DNA of 64,000 nucleotides, taken from CAWINX01 sp963837585 (GTDB lineage Bacteria; Actinomycetota; Thermoleophilia; Solirubrobacterales; 70-9). The notes under the pieces are model-generated. The model searched no databases, was not told the origin of the DNA, and saw only the letters and a program-made list of their open reading frames with translations. The position numbers and the translations under genes were made by a program. Within the stretch, counting starts at the first letter, position 1. Each line of letters opens with the position of its first letter. The stretch is from assembly GCA_963837585.1 (NCBI GenBank), contig CAWINX010000004.1, positions 186,001 through 250,000 of the forward strand. The letters are read 5' to 3'. Below, piece by piece: positions 49,747 through 59,587 of this stretch.

Positions 49747-50886
49747 GTGGCGTCCGATCGAGCACAAGCCCCGCTGTTCAACGCCGGCGGCGCGGCGCGG
49801 CGCCTGCTGACCTCGCCGCTGTTCGCCTTCGGCCCCAGCGCGGCGGGGCCGGCGATTCGCCGCGGCGCGCTGGTAGCGGTCCCGGTCGGCCTTGCCCTGG
49901 CGGTCGAGCTGGGGGTGGGGACGGCGAGCAAGGGAGCGATCGCCACGGGCGCCCTCTTCGTCGGCTTCACCGGGCTCGACGCGCCGGCCCGCACCCGCGC
50001 GGCCTGGCAGGCGGCCGTCACCCCCCTTGTCGGGCTCGCCGCGGCGCTGGGCGCCCTGACCGGCTCCTCGGCGGTGCTCGCCGTGGTGACGATGGCGCTG
50101 GTCGGCGCGGCAGCGGGCTACTGCTTCGCCGTCTCGCTGCGGCTCTCGATCGCCGGCCTCTCGGTCGCGCTCGCCCTGCTGGTCTCCCAGGGCCTCAGCG
50201 TCACTCCCGCCGACGCTCCGCGCGCGCTGCTCCTCGCCACGGTCGGCGGCCTGCTCCAGGTCGCCTGGTCGCTCTGCGTCTACGCCGCCGGCGACCGCGC
50301 AGAGGAGGGGGGAGGGTCGGCCTGGAACACCCGCGCGGCGCGGCGCAGCCTCTCCGACAACCTGACCCTGCGCTCGGCCAGCTTCCGCCACGCCCTGCGC
50401 TTCGGCGCCGCACTCGCCACCGGCGTCGCCGCCTACTGGCTGCTGGGGATGCAGGAGCACGGCTTCTGGATCCCGCTCACGATCCTCTTCGTCCTGCGCC
50501 CGGAGGAGGACGAGACCTTCCACCGGCTGATCCTGCGGGCGATCGGCACCGCGCTCGGCCTGGTGATCGCGACGGCCCTCTCCTTCTGGCTGAACGACTA
50601 CGGCTACGCGCTCGCCGCGGCCCTGACCATCGCCACGGCCTTCGCCTACGGAATGCTCACGGTCCAGTACGCGCTGTTCACGGCGGCGATCACCACCTAC
50701 GCCGTCCTACTCGCCGACACCCTCGGCGAACCCGCTTTGCACGCCGCCGGCCAGCGCGCCGGAGCCACCGTCCTCGGCATCATCATCGCCGCCCTCGCCT
50801 TCCTGCTCTGGCCCAATCCCGGTAGATTCCTGGCTACGCAGCCAAAGCCGCCACTCGGGCGGGGAGACCACAGGAGCAGACTTTGA
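49747..50886 (+). CDS. FUSC-like membrane protein (possible aromatic acid exporter type)
   Basis: A 379-residue protein with two blocks of hydrophobic helices (about residues 35-175 and 225-355) separated by a polar stretch. The second half carries the FUSC-like GFWIPLTILFVLRPEEDETF. Such proteins resemble AaeB/YccS efflux components. No partner membrane-fusion protein is present. It starts at GTG 49747 and overlaps the thiolase gene by TTGA. Confidence 0.78.
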   Translation: MASDRAQAPLFNAGGAARRLLTSPLFAFGPSAAGPAIRRGALVAVPVGLALAVELGVGTASKGAIATGALFVGFTGLDAPARTRAAWQAAVTPLVGLAAALGALTGSSAVLAVVTMALVGAAAGYCFAVSLRLSIAGLSVALALLVSQGLSVTPADAPRALLLATVGGLLQVAWSLCVYAAGDRAEEGGGSAWNTRAARRSLSDNLTLRSASFRHALRFGAALATGVAAYWLLGMQEHGFWIPLTILFVLRPEEDETFHRLILRAIGTALGLVIATALSFWLNDYGYALAAALTIATAFAYGMLTVQYALFTAAITTYAVLLADTLGEPALHAAGQRAGATVLGIIIAALAFLLWPNPGRFLATQPKPPLGRGDHRSRL

Positions 50887-52076
50887 GCAACCGCACGTTC
50901 GTTATCGGGGTCGGGATGACCAAGTTCGAGAAGCCCGGCACCAAGGAGGGCGACTACCCGGATTGGGCCAAGGAGGCGGGGGAGAAGGCGCTCGCCGACG
51001 CCGGCATCCCCTACGAGGACGTCGAGCAGGCCTACGCCGGCTACTGCTACGGCGACTCGACCTACGGGCAGCGGGCGCTCTACCAGCTCGGCCTCACCGG
51101 GATCCCCGTGGTCAACGTCAACAACAACTGCTCGACCGGCTCCTCGGCGCTGTTCCTGGCCCGCCAGGCGGTCAAGGGCGGCCTCGTCGACTGCGCCCTT
51201 GCGCTCGGCTTCGAGAAGATGGAGCCCGGCAGCCTCGGCGTCAAGTACACCGACCGCACCAACGCGCTCGACAAGCACGCGACTCGGATGTTCGAGATCC
51301 GCGACCCCGAGGCCTCGCCGCCGGCGCCGCAGATGTTCGGCAACGCCGGCCGCGACCACATGGAGAAGTACGGCTCGACCCCCGACCACTACGCCTGGAT
51401 CGGCTGGAAGAACCACAAGCACTCGGTCAACAACCCCTACGCCCAGTTCCAGGACGAGTACTCGCTGGAGGACATCAAGGCGGCGAAGATGATCCACGAC
51501 CCGCTGACCAAGCTGCAGTGCTCGCCGACCTCCGACGGCTCGGCCTGCGCGATCGTCGCCTCGGAGCGCTACGTCGAGGAGCACGGCCTCTGGGAGGGGG
51601 CGATCGAGATCGCCGGCCAGTCGATGGTCACCGACCTCAGCTCGACCTTTGCCGACGACACCGACTGCATGAAGATCGTCGGCTCCGACATGTCCAAGCA
51701 GGCGGCAGCCGAGGCCTACGAAGAGGCGCAGATCAGCGCCGACGAGGTAGACGTCTGCGAGCTGCACGACTGCTTCAGCGCCAATGAGCTGATCACCTAC
51801 GAGGCGCTCGGCTTCGCCGCCGAGGGCGAGGGCCACAAGCTGGTCGAGGCGGAGGCGACCACCTATGGCGGCAAGGTCGTCGTCAACCCCTCGGGGGGGC
51901 TGATCTCCAAGGGACACCCGCTCGGCGCCACCGGGCTCGCCCAGTGCTCCGAGTTGACCTGGCAGCTGCGCGGCCAGGCCGACAAGCGACAGGTCGACGG
52001 CGCCAAGGTGGCGCTCCAACACAACATCGGCCTCGGCGGCGCCGCCGTGGTCACCGTCTACAAGCCGCCGGCCTGA
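50883..52076 (+). CDS. Thiolase-fold lipid-transfer protein (SCP2-type thiolase)
   Basis: A 397-residue thiolase-superfamily protein. The nucleophile Cys is in NNNCSTGSSAL, and ELHDCFSANELI plus NPSGGLISKGHPLGATG supply the second half. This is the SCP-x/lipid-transfer subgroup, used in degrading branched or sterol-like side chains. It starts at TTG 50883, coupled to the FUSC gene, and precedes an SDR gene by 22 bases; together they suggest acyl-CoA oxidation or modification. Confidence 0.9.
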   Translation: MSNRTFVIGVGMTKFEKPGTKEGDYPDWAKEAGEKALADAGIPYEDVEQAYAGYCYGDSTYGQRALYQLGLTGIPVVNVNNNCSTGSSALFLARQAVKGGLVDCALALGFEKMEPGSLGVKYTDRTNALDKHATRMFEIRDPEASPPAPQMFGNAGRDHMEKYGSTPDHYAWIGWKNHKHSVNNPYAQFQDEYSLEDIKAAKMIHDPLTKLQCSPTSDGSACAIVASERYVEEHGLWEGAIEIAGQSMVTDLSSTFADDTDCMKIVGSDMSKQAAAEAYEEAQISADEVDVCELHDCFSANELITYEALGFAAEGEGHKLVEAEATTYGGKVVVNPSGGLISKGHPLGATGLAQCSELTWQLRGQADKRQVDGAKVALQHNIGLGGAAVVTVYKPPA

Positions 52077-52098
52077 GCCGGCGGGGAGGAGGAGCAAG

Positions 52099-52968
52099 AT
52101 GGCGAAGGAGCGACGTCCGCTGAACGGCAAGGTCGTGGCGATCACCGGGGGCGCCCGGGGGATCGGCAAGGCGACCGCCCAGGCGCTGGTCCGCCGGGGC
52201 TGCCGGGTCGCGATCGGCGATCTCGACCTGCCGCTGGCCGAGCAGACCGCGGAGTCACTGGGCGGCGGAACCATCGCGCTGGCGCTCGACGTCACCGAGC
52301 GCTCCTCCTTCGTCGCCTTCCTCGATGAGGCCGAGCGCCAGCTCGGGCCGATCGACGTGATCGTCAACAACGCTGGGATCATGCCGGTCACTCCGTTCGT
52401 CGAGGAGAGCGTGGAGTCGGTCCACCGCCAGGTCGACATCAACCTGCACGGCGTCATCACCGGCACCCAGCTGGCGATCGAGCGGATGCGCCCCCGCGGC
52501 TCCGGGCACATCGTCAACATCGCCTCCCAGGCCGGTAAAGGCGGCATTCCCGGGATCGCCACCTACTCGGCGACCAAGCACGCTGTGGTCGGGCTGAGCG
52601 AGGCGGTGCGCTGGGAGCTACGCGGCAGCGGCATCGAGGTCGCCTGCGTGATGCCGACCCTGGTCAACACCGAGCTGACCAGCGGAGTCGGGCAGCGGCT
52701 GATCCAGCCGGTCGAGGCCACCGACGTCGCCGAGGCGATCGTCGATGCGCTGGAGGTCCCGCGCTTCGACGTCTGGATGCCGCGCGCCAACGGGGCGCTG
52801 TTCCGGATCCTCGGCCTCTTGCCCCGCGGCGCCCGCGAGGCGATCGGCCGGGCGATGAAGGTCGACAAGCTGATGACCCAGGTCGACCACGGCGCTCGCC
52901 GCGATTACGAAGAGCGCGCCGCCGCCGGCCGGGCCGAGGAGCGCTCCGAGGCCGAGCGCGCCGCCTGA
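52099..52968 (+). CDS. Short-chain dehydrogenase/reductase
   Basis: A 289-residue classical SDR. The nucleotide loop is TGGARGIG, with NNAGIMP and catalytic Ser/Tyr/Lys in NIASQAG and YSATKHA. Asp in GDLDLP suggests NAD preference. The alpha-helical C-terminus ends in an Arg/Glu/Ala-rich tail. GGGGAGGAGGAG precedes the ATG. The neighbour thiolase suggests an acyl-CoA or lipid substrate; this is inference. Confidence 0.9.
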   Translation: MAKERRPLNGKVVAITGGARGIGKATAQALVRRGCRVAIGDLDLPLAEQTAESLGGGTIALALDVTERSSFVAFLDEAERQLGPIDVIVNNAGIMPVTPFVEESVESVHRQVDINLHGVITGTQLAIERMRPRGSGHIVNIASQAGKGGIPGIATYSATKHAVVGLSEAVRWELRGSGIEVACVMPTLVNTELTSGVGQRLIQPVEATDVAEAIVDALEVPRFDVWMPRANGALFRILGLLPRGAREAIGRAMKVDKLMTQVDHGARRDYEERAAAGRAEERSEAERAA

Positions 52969-52976
52969 GGCGCGCC

Positions 52977-53620
52977 ATGGGGCGCCTCTACGACGCCACC
53001 TGGGGGCGCGGATTCTCAGCCCTCTACGACCGCGGTCTGCGGGGAACCGAGGAGGCCGGGCTGCGCCAGATGCGCGGCGAGGTGCTTGCGAAAGCCGCGC
53101 GGTCGCACAATCGAGCTGGGCGCCGGGACCGGCGCCAACCTGGGCCTCTACCCGGAGGCGGTCAGCGAGCTCGTCCTGGTCGAGCCCGACCCGCACATGC
53201 TCAAGCAGCTGCGGGTCAAACTGGCCGAATCCAGCCAAGACGCCGCGCTGGTCCAGGCTCCGGCCGAGCGCCTGCCCTTCGAGGACTCCAGCTTCGACAC
53301 GGCGGTCTTCACGCTTGTCCTCTGCACGGTCCCGGATCCCGCAGCCACGCTGGCCGAGGTGAGCCGGGTCCTGCGCCCGGGGGGGAGGATGCTGTTCATC
53401 GAGCACGTCCGCGCCCAGGACACGGGGATGGCGCGCTGGCAGGATCGCCTCGAGCGCCCCTGGCGCGTTCATCGGCGACGGCTGCCACTGCAACCGCGAC
53501 ACCGTCGCCACGATCGAGGCCTCGCCGCTTGGCCTCGAACACTTGGAACGCGGCACGCTCCCCAAGGCCCCACCGATCGTCCGGCCCCTGGCGAAGGGCA
53601 GCGCCGTCCTCCCGGGATGA
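52977..53620 (+). CDS. Class I SAM-dependent methyltransferase, two frameshifts
   Basis: The protein is split over three frames. The N-terminus (MGRLYDATWGRGFSALYDRG) is joined to RTIELGAGTGANLGLYPE, the SAM loop, by removing one T at about 53086. The central domain has VEPDPHMLKQL and EVSRVLRPGGRMLFIEH. Another indel near 53464 leads to AFIGDGCHCNRDT and a stop at 53618. It resembles the UbiE/COQ5-like Methyltransf_11 group. It follows the SDR gene closely; substrate unknown. Confidence 0.82.
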
Positions 53621-53621
53621 C

Positions 53622-53879
53622 GTGAGCGAGCTCGCGTTCCCAGCGGGACCGATAGCCGACCGGCTGTCGATTTGGCCGATGGAGGACGGTCGCTATGGCT
53701 TGGACGCGACGTTTCAAGGCTCCACGGGCTTCGAGCGCGCCGAACGCCATGAATCGGCCTTGCGCAAGACGGAGATCGCATGGTCCCTGCGCCAAGAGCT
53801 CGGCGGCGGCTGGACACTCAGATTCGGCCCCCTGACGGCCGGGGAGGTCTCGCTGGCCCTCGAAGCCTTCGTCAGGTAG
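53622..53879 (+). CDS. Small hypothetical protein
   Basis: An 85-residue product from GTG 53622, one base after the methyltransferase stop. It has no signal or membrane segment and is beta-rich with several aromatic residues. I do not recognise it. Close spacing supports co-translation, but its codon usage is less biased than that of neighbours, so it may be spurious. Confidence 0.4.
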   Translation: MSELAFPAGPIADRLSIWPMEDGRYGLDATFQGSTGFERAERHESALRKTEIAWSLRQELGGGWTLRFGPLTAGEVSLALEAFVR

Positions 53880-53929
53880 GCGGCCGGCCGGCCATTCGCC
53901 ACCTTCAACGCACGATAATGGTGGTTATG

Positions 53930-54791
53930 TCAACTCATCGAGAAAAACCGTGAGGAGACCGCCTCTTCGGCGGCAAAGGCGGCGATTTCGCGCGAGAGGC
54001 GGCCTCCCTGCCAGGCGAGCGGCGATTGGCCCGGCTGCTCCTCGATCAAGCGTGCCTGCGGCAGCCTCTGCGCGTAAGCGTCCGCGACCTCGTACGGATG
54101 GCCCGGATCGGCATCGTCGTGGCTGGCGACGACCAGCGCCGGGACGTCCAGGCCCTCCAGCTCCTCCATCGCCTCAAACGGCCGTGAACGCGGCACCTGG
54201 CGCAGCGCTTCGACGATCGCCTCCAGATGGCGGTGCTGGAGCATCCTCTCGCGGGTGAAGCGCAGCACCGAGTCGCGCCAGGCCGGGTCGATGTCCTGGT
54301 TGCGGTCGATGTAATCGACGAAGCCGTCGACCCCACTGCTCCTCAAGCGCCGCCGCGAGCCCGTCCCAAAATTCCGTTCCGCCGTTTTGGGCCGTGTAGG
54401 TCGGCCCGATCACGACCAGGCCGGCGAGACGCTCGGGATGTCTGAGGCCATAGGCGACCGCGGTGTGAGCGCCCATCGAGTGGCCGGCCAGGACAAAGGG
54501 CCCGTCTCCGACCGTCTCCTCCAGCACCACCTCCAGGTCGGCGACGAGCTCCGGGTATCCATAACTCTGCCCGGCGGGAGCGGGGTCGGACTCCCCATGC
54601 CCTCGCGCGTCATAGGAGATGACCGCGTGCCCCGCCCGCTCCAGCGCCCGCGAGCCGTGGACGACCGAGCGTCGCGTCGCGGTGATCCCGTGGCAGAGGA
54701 CGATCGGCGACCCCTCCCCCGCTACCTCACCGCGGATCGCCGGCCCCGCGCCCGCGGTGAAGGGGCGCGTCGGCGCGGGACTCGCCGGCAT
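53930..54791 (-). CDS. Alpha/beta hydrolase, frameshifted
   Basis: The N-terminal half has IVLCHGITATRRS, SYDARGHGESDP and the nucleophile elbow LAGHSMGAHT. The C-terminal half (SSGVDGFVDYI to LPQARLIEEQPG) is in another frame. Removing one base near 54335 joins them as LEEQGVDGFVDY. The ATG at 54791 overlaps the peroxiredoxin stop codon, so it belongs to the cyclophilin-peroxiredoxin-hydrolase operon. The substrate is unknown. Confidence 0.85.
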
Positions 54792-55290
54792 CAGGCCAGA
54801 GTGGCGACCGCTCGCTCGAGGTCGTCGACCGTCTGGAAGGTTGCGCCGGTCCGCGAGACGTGGCGGTAGCGGACGATCCCCTCCCCGTCGATGACGAACG
54901 TCGCCCGGTGCACGTAGCGGCCCCCCGGGGTCTCGTTCAGCTCGGTGAGCTTGGCGAGCGGGCCAAGCCAACCGGTCACGCCGTAGCGCTTCGCGACCGC
55001 GAGGTCCTCATCGGCGAGCAGCGGCACGTTGAGTCGCTGCTCCTCGACCCAGTGCTCGTGGGAGTCGACCGACTGCGGCGAGATTCCCAGCACCTCGGCG
55101 TCGAGTTGGTCGATCCGTTCGCCCTCGTCGCGGTAGGAGCAGAACTGCTTGGTGCAGACGGTGGTCGCATCGCCGGGATAGAAGGCAAGGACCAGATTGC
55201 GGCCGCGGTAATCGGAGAGCTTGTAGTTCCTGCCTCCGTGCCGGGCAGCTCGAAGTCCGGCGCCGCGTCTCCTACGTCGACCTTGGCCAC
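54791..55290 (-). CDS. Peroxiredoxin, BCP/PrxQ type, frameshifted
   Basis: A thiol peroxidase. After restoring one G near 55233 the protein reads DFELPGTEGRNYKLSDY and then PGDATTVCTKQFCSYRDE. Peroxidatic and resolving cysteines are five residues apart, the PrxQ arrangement. The rest (LGISPQSVDSHEHW, HRATFVIDGEG) follows in the second frame. It lies ten bases after the cyclophilin gene. Confidence 0.92.
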
Positions 55291-55300
55291 CCGAAGCAGC

Positions 55301-55990
55301 CTAGCCCTTCGCGATCGTGATCTTGTCGATCAGCACCGTCTGCTTCGGTTTCTGCGCCGGGGTGCCGAGCTTGCCGATCCTGGCGACCACGTCGTAGCCC
55401 TTGCTGACCCTGCCGACCAGCGCGTACTGCGGCGGCAGGCCGGCGTCGGGGGCGGTGACGACGAAGAACTGGCTGCCGGAGCGCCCGGGCGGCTCGGCCC
55501 CGGTTTTGGCCATCGCAACGACCCCTTTGGTGTAGGAGAGGTTCGCCGGAGGCTTCTCGTCGACGCTGTAGCCGGGGCCGCCGGTGCCGTCGCCAAGGGG
55601 ATCGCCTCCCTGGATCACGAACCCGGTGGCGATCCGCTGGAAGTCGAGCCCGTCGTAGAAGCCCTTGTCGGCGAGGTAAGCGAAGGAGTTCACCGTCTTC
55701 GGCGCCCGCTCCGTGTCGAGCGCGATCTCGAACGTCCCACAACTCGTCTCAACCACGGCGGTCAGCTGCTCGCCCTTGGTGACCGTCTGCTTCGGCGCCT
55801 TGAGGCTGACCTGCTTCGGCTTCGGCGCCGCCACCTGCTTGCACCCCGCGGCGCTCGCCGTCGTCGTCGAGCTGCTTCCACCTCCGCTGCGGCCGATCAG
55901 GATCGCCGCGACCACTGCGATCGCGATCGCCCCGAAAACGGCCAGCGCGATCAGGCGGCTGTCCCTCTGGTTGTTCTCCCCGGCGCCCAT
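55301..55990 (-). CDS. Membrane-anchored cyclophilin-type peptidyl-prolyl isomerase
   Basis: A 229-residue protein with one membrane helix (about 13-33), a Ser/Thr linker and a cyclophilin domain from about residue 80. Core segments are GFYDGLDFQRIATGFVIQGGDP and GSQFFVVTAPD. The TSCGTFEIALD opening is typical of actinobacterial extracytoplasmic cyclophilins. It would assist folding outside the membrane. Confidence 0.93.
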   Translation of the reverse strand: MGAGENNQRDSRLIALAVFGAIAIAVVAAILIGRSGGGSSSTTTASAAGCKQVAAPKPKQVSLKAPKQTVTKGEQLTAVVETSCGTFEIALDTERAPKTVNSFAYLADKGFYDGLDFQRIATGFVIQGGDPLGDGTGGPGYSVDEKPPANLSYTKGVVAMAKTGAEPPGRSGSQFFVVTAPDAGLPPQYALVGRVSKGYDVVARIGKLGTPAQKPKQTVLIDKITIAKG

Positions 55991-56064
55991 TCAGCGGCAG
56001 CCTAATGACCTATCCCGCAGGTGATCGCACCCCTCGGGGCCGACGGGATTGCGATCATCGTCCC

Positions 56065-56556
56065 GTGTCCTCACCGCCGCTCACGCCACTTGCCGTCGCC
56101 GTGCTGCACGTCGACCGCGAGCCGGAGCGGGTCCTCCAGATCGCCTGCGGAAGCGGCGAAGGGGCGCTGTTCCTCGCCCGCGAGTTCCCGCGGGCCCGGG
56201 TGCGTGGCGTCGACCGTTCGATCGAGGCGATCCGCACTGCGGTCGACCGGGTTGGGCTCGATCCCGAAGGACGGATCGCCTTCAAGGCGGGGGATGCCGC
56301 AGATCTTCCCTACCCCGACGACCACTTCGACCTCGTCGCCCAGATCGATTCGCTCCCCCATCCCGACGAGGTCGTGCGCGTGTTGCGCCCGAGCGGCCAC
56401 GTCGTCCTCGCCTTCGAGCGGCGCCCCCGAGGCTTGGACCGGGTGAGATCGCGGCGGCTGTGGACTGGGCTCGAGCGCCGCGGCGTCGAACTCGTCGAAG
56501 CCGACGCGGCCGGCGACGGAGTGTTTTTCGTCGGGCGCCTGCGCGGCGGCGACTGA
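56065..56556 (+). CDS. Small class I methyltransferase-like protein
   Basis: 163 residues. The SAM loop is LQIACGSGEGALFLA, followed by VRGVDRSIEAI and GDAADLPYPDDHFDLV. It is shorter than usual, lacking N-terminal helices, but has the seven-strand core order. I chose GTG 56065 over an in-frame ATG at 56005 because the earlier region is not conserved-looking. Its substrate is unknown. Confidence 0.78.
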   Translation: MSSPPLTPLAVAVLHVDREPERVLQIACGSGEGALFLAREFPRARVRGVDRSIEAIRTAVDRVGLDPEGRIAFKAGDAADLPYPDDHFDLVAQIDSLPHPDEVVRVLRPSGHVVLAFERRPRGLDRVRSRRLWTGLERRGVELVEADAAGDGVFFVGRLRGGD

Positions 56557-56587
56557 CCCCGCCGCGCCCAAATAGGCTGCACAATCC

Positions 56588-57478
56588 ATGGAAATCGAGG
56601 GAATGCCCCTGGCCCTGCTCGTCAACCCCTCCTCGGCGGGAGGCAAGACGCTGAAGTTGCTGCCGCGGGTCGAGCAGGCGCTGGATGAGCACCGCATCGT
56701 CTTCCGCGTGCAGCGGACCCGCAGCCTCGAGCACGGGGTCGAGCAGGCTCAGCTCGCGGTCGAGGCCGGCGAGGTGCCGGTGGTGATGAGCGGCGACGGC
56801 CTGATCGGCGCGATCGGCGGCGCCCTGGCCGGGGCCGAGACGCCGATGGGGATCATCCCCGGCGGGCGCGGCAACGATCTCGCCCGCGTGCTCGGCATCC
56901 CGGACGACCCGGAGGGAGCCGTTGAGGTGCTCGCCACGGGCCACTCCCGCCAGATCGACGTCGGCGAGGGAAACGGCAAACGCTTCCTGGGGATCGTCAG
57001 CGTCGGCTTCGACTCCGTGTGCAACCAGCGCGCGAACCAGGTCCACTTCATCCGCAGCAACCTCGTCTACGTCTACTCGGTCCTGCGCACTCTGGTGGGC
57101 TGGAAGCCGGCGCGCTTCACGATCCGCATCGGCGAAGAGCGAACGCGACTCAGCGGCTACTCGGTCTCGGTCGCCAACAACAGCACCTTCGGCGGTGGGA
57201 TGCGCATCGCGCCGGGGGCCGAGCTCGATGACGGTCTCTTCGAGATCATCACGATCGGCGACATCAGCAGGCTGAAGTTCGTGGGTAACCTGCCCAAGGT
57301 GTTCAAGGGCACCCATGTCGACGAGGACGAAGTGCACGTCTTTCGCGCCCCGCGCCTGGAATTGAGCGCCAGTCGTCCCTTCCCGGTCTACGCCGACGGC
57401 GAGCACCTGACCGAGCTGCCCGTCTCGCTGCGGATCCTGCCCAGAGCGCTGGGCGTGCTGGTGCCGCCGGGTGAGTAA
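56588..57478 (+). CDS. Diacylglycerol/lipid kinase family protein
   Basis: A 296-residue DAGK-catalytic-fold protein. It has LLVNPSSAGGKT at the start, MSGDGLIGAIGGAL in place of the usual GGDGT loop, and IPGGRGNDLARVLG. The first glycine of GGDG is Ser, which is unusual. VANNSTFGGGMRIAP and DDGLFEI follow. It may phosphorylate diacylglycerol or a related lipid. It overlaps murT by eight bases. Confidence 0.88.
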   Translation: MEIEGMPLALLVNPSSAGGKTLKLLPRVEQALDEHRIVFRVQRTRSLEHGVEQAQLAVEAGEVPVVMSGDGLIGAIGGALAGAETPMGIIPGGRGNDLARVLGIPDDPEGAVEVLATGHSRQIDVGEGNGKRFLGIVSVGFDSVCNQRANQVHFIRSNLVYVYSVLRTLVGWKPARFTIRIGEERTRLSGYSVSVANNSTFGGGMRIAPGAELDDGLFEIITIGDISRLKFVGNLPKVFKGTHVDEDEVHVFRAPRLELSASRPFPVYADGEHLTELPVSLRILPRALGVLVPPGE

Positions 57479-58853
57479 CGGCGCGCTGTTCGCCGCCAAG
57501 GTCGCCGCCGCGCGGGCGATCGGCGCGGCCAGCCGGGCCAGCGGTCGGGGCGGCGGCACCACGCTGCCGGGGCGGGCGCTGCTTCGCCTCGCCCCCGACG
57601 CGATTGCCCGGCTCGGCTCCGGGCTCGACGGCGGCGTGACGATCGTCAGCGCCACCAACGGCAAGACGACCACCACCGGGATGATCGCCACCGTGCTCGG
57701 CGCCGAGGGACGCCGGCCGATCCACAATCGGGCCGGGTCGAACATGACCTGGGGGGTCGCGACGGCGCTACTGGAGCAGGACGGCCGCGAGGGCCTCTTC
57801 GAGGTCGACGAGGCCTGGCTGCCTCAGGTGAGCGATCAGCTCGACCCCACGCTGATCGTCCTCGGCAACCTCTTCCGCGACCAGCTCGACCGCTACGGCG
57901 AGATTGAGGCGCTCGCCGATGGGTGGGCGAAAACGGTCGAGGAGCGGACCGGCCGGACCCGTTTCGTCCTCAACGCCGACGACCCGCTGATCGCCGACCT
58001 CGGCCGCGATCGCGAAGGGCGGGCCCGCGAGGGCGTCGTCTACTTCGGCATCGAAGACCCCTCCCAGGCGCTTCCCGAACTCCAGCACGCCTTCGACGCC
58101 AAGCACTGCCGGCGCTGCGGTCATCCCTACGAGTACGAGCGGGCCTTCGTCGGTCACCTCGGCCACTACTCGTGCCCAAACTGCGGCGCCACCCGGCCCC
58201 GTCCCGACGTCGCGGCGACGCGGATCGAGCTGCACGGGATGGAGGGCTCGACGGTCGACGTCCGACTTCCCGACGGGGAGGTCCGCTTGGCCCTCCCCCT
58301 CCCCGGCCTCTACAACGTCTATAACGCGCTCGGCGCCTTCGCCGCGGCAATCGAGCTCGGGGTCGAGCCAGGACGGATTGCCGCCGCCCTCGGCGAGATG
58401 CGGGCGGCTTTCGGCCGAGTGGAGACGATCGAAATCGCCGGCAAGCGGGCCTCGATCCTGCTGATCAAGAACCCGGCGGGGGCCAACGAGGTGCTGCGCA
58501 CCCTGGCCCTCGAAGCGGACAGCGGCGACCTCGACCTCTGGATCGCCCTCAACGACGGCATCGCCGACGGGCGAGACGTCTCCTGGATCTGGGACGCCGA
58601 CTTCGAGCTGCTCTCCGGCGCCGTCCGGCATGTCACCTGCGCCGGGACGAGGGCTCCCGAGATGGCGTTGCGGCTCAAGTACGCCGGCTGGCCCGAGGAT
58701 CGCCTCGCGGTCGAGCCCGGGATCGAGGCGTCATTCGACCAAGCGCTCGCGGGCGCCCCGAATCGACTCTTCGCCCTGCCCACCTACACGGCGCTGATCG
58801 AGCTGCGCAAGCTGCTGTCGTCGCGCGGCCTGGCCAAGGAGTTCTGGGAATGA
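57471..58853 (+). CDS. murT: Lipid II isoglutaminyl synthase, MurT subunit
   Basis: MurT with GatD amidates the alpha-carboxyl of D-Glu in lipid II. This 460-residue Mur-ligase-like protein has the ATP loop SATNGKTTTTG, a zinc ribbon (CRRCGHPYEY with YSCPNCG), and the C-terminal DUF1727 region with NPAGANEVL and DGRDVSWIWD. It starts at GTG 57471. A methyltransferase gene separates it from gatD. Confidence 0.94.
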   Translation: MSNGALFAAKVAAARAIGAASRASGRGGGTTLPGRALLRLAPDAIARLGSGLDGGVTIVSATNGKTTTTGMIATVLGAEGRRPIHNRAGSNMTWGVATALLEQDGREGLFEVDEAWLPQVSDQLDPTLIVLGNLFRDQLDRYGEIEALADGWAKTVEERTGRTRFVLNADDPLIADLGRDREGRAREGVVYFGIEDPSQALPELQHAFDAKHCRRCGHPYEYERAFVGHLGHYSCPNCGATRPRPDVAATRIELHGMEGSTVDVRLPDGEVRLALPLPGLYNVYNALGAFAAAIELGVEPGRIAAALGEMRAAFGRVETIEIAGKRASILLIKNPAGANEVLRTLALEADSGDLDLWIALNDGIADGRDVSWIWDADFELLSGAVRHVTCAGTRAPEMALRLKYAGWPEDRLAVEPGIEASFDQALAGAPNRLFALPTYTALIELRKLLSSRGLAKEFWE

Positions 58854-59587
58854 GCATCGGCACAGAGCCATCCGTGATCTGGCACGACGTCGAGTGCGGC
58901 GCCTACGACGGCGATCTGGAACTCTGGCGCGAACTCGCCGACTCCGCCGGCGGCCCGATCCTCGACCTCGGTTGCGGCACCGGGCGGGTCGCCCTCGACC
59001 TGGCCGCCAAGGGCCACCCGGTGCACGGACTCGACCTCGACCCTGACCTGGTCGCCGCCCTCGGGGCTCGCGCCGCCGCCGCGGGCCACCGCGTCGGGGC
59101 CACGGCGGGGGATGCTCGTGCCTTCGCGCTCGACGAGGAATTCGCCCTGATCCTGGCTCCGATGCAGCTCGTCCAGATCTTCGGCGACGCAGCTGAGCGG
59201 ATCGCCTGCCTGCGCTGCGCTCGCCGGCACCTGCGGCCGGGAGGCACGGTGGCGATCGCAATTGTCGACGGCATGCCCCCCGAGCTGACCGAGGAGGCTC
59301 CCCCTCCCCTACCGGACACCCGCGAGGTCGAAGGCTGGGTCTACTCGAGCCTGCCGCTCGACGCGGGGCTCGACGACGGCACGATCGTCGTCCGCCGCCT
59401 GCGACAAACCGTCTCGCCGGGAGGAGAGCTGTCCGACGAGCTCGATGAGATCCCGCTGCAGCTACTTGCGGCCGAGACGGTCGAAGCCGAGGCCCGCGAG
59501 GCCGGCCTCGAACCCACCGGGCGCCGCGAGATCCCCCCCACCGACTTGCATGTCGGCTCGGTTGTCGTCCTCATGGAGGCCCGCTGA
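58850..59587 (+). CDS. Class I SAM-dependent methyltransferase between murT and gatD
   Basis: A 245-residue protein with ILDLGCGTGRVALDLA, VHGLDLDPDLVAAL and a LAPMQLVQIFGD segment in place of the usual motif IV. It has a four-base overlap with murT and one base with gatD, so it is translated in the same operon. Such an insertion is not part of the usual murT-gatD pair. Methylation of a peptidoglycan or lipid carrier intermediate is possible but unproven. Confidence 0.85.
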   Translation: MSIGTEPSVIWHDVECGAYDGDLELWRELADSAGGPILDLGCGTGRVALDLAAKGHPVHGLDLDPDLVAALGARAAAAGHRVGATAGDARAFALDEEFALILAPMQLVQIFGDAAERIACLRCARRHLRPGGTVAIAIVDGMPPELTEEAPPPLPDTREVEGWVYSSLPLDAGLDDGTIVVRRLRQTVSPGGELSDELDEIPLQLLAAETVEAEAREAGLEPTGRREIPPTDLHVGSVVVLMEAR

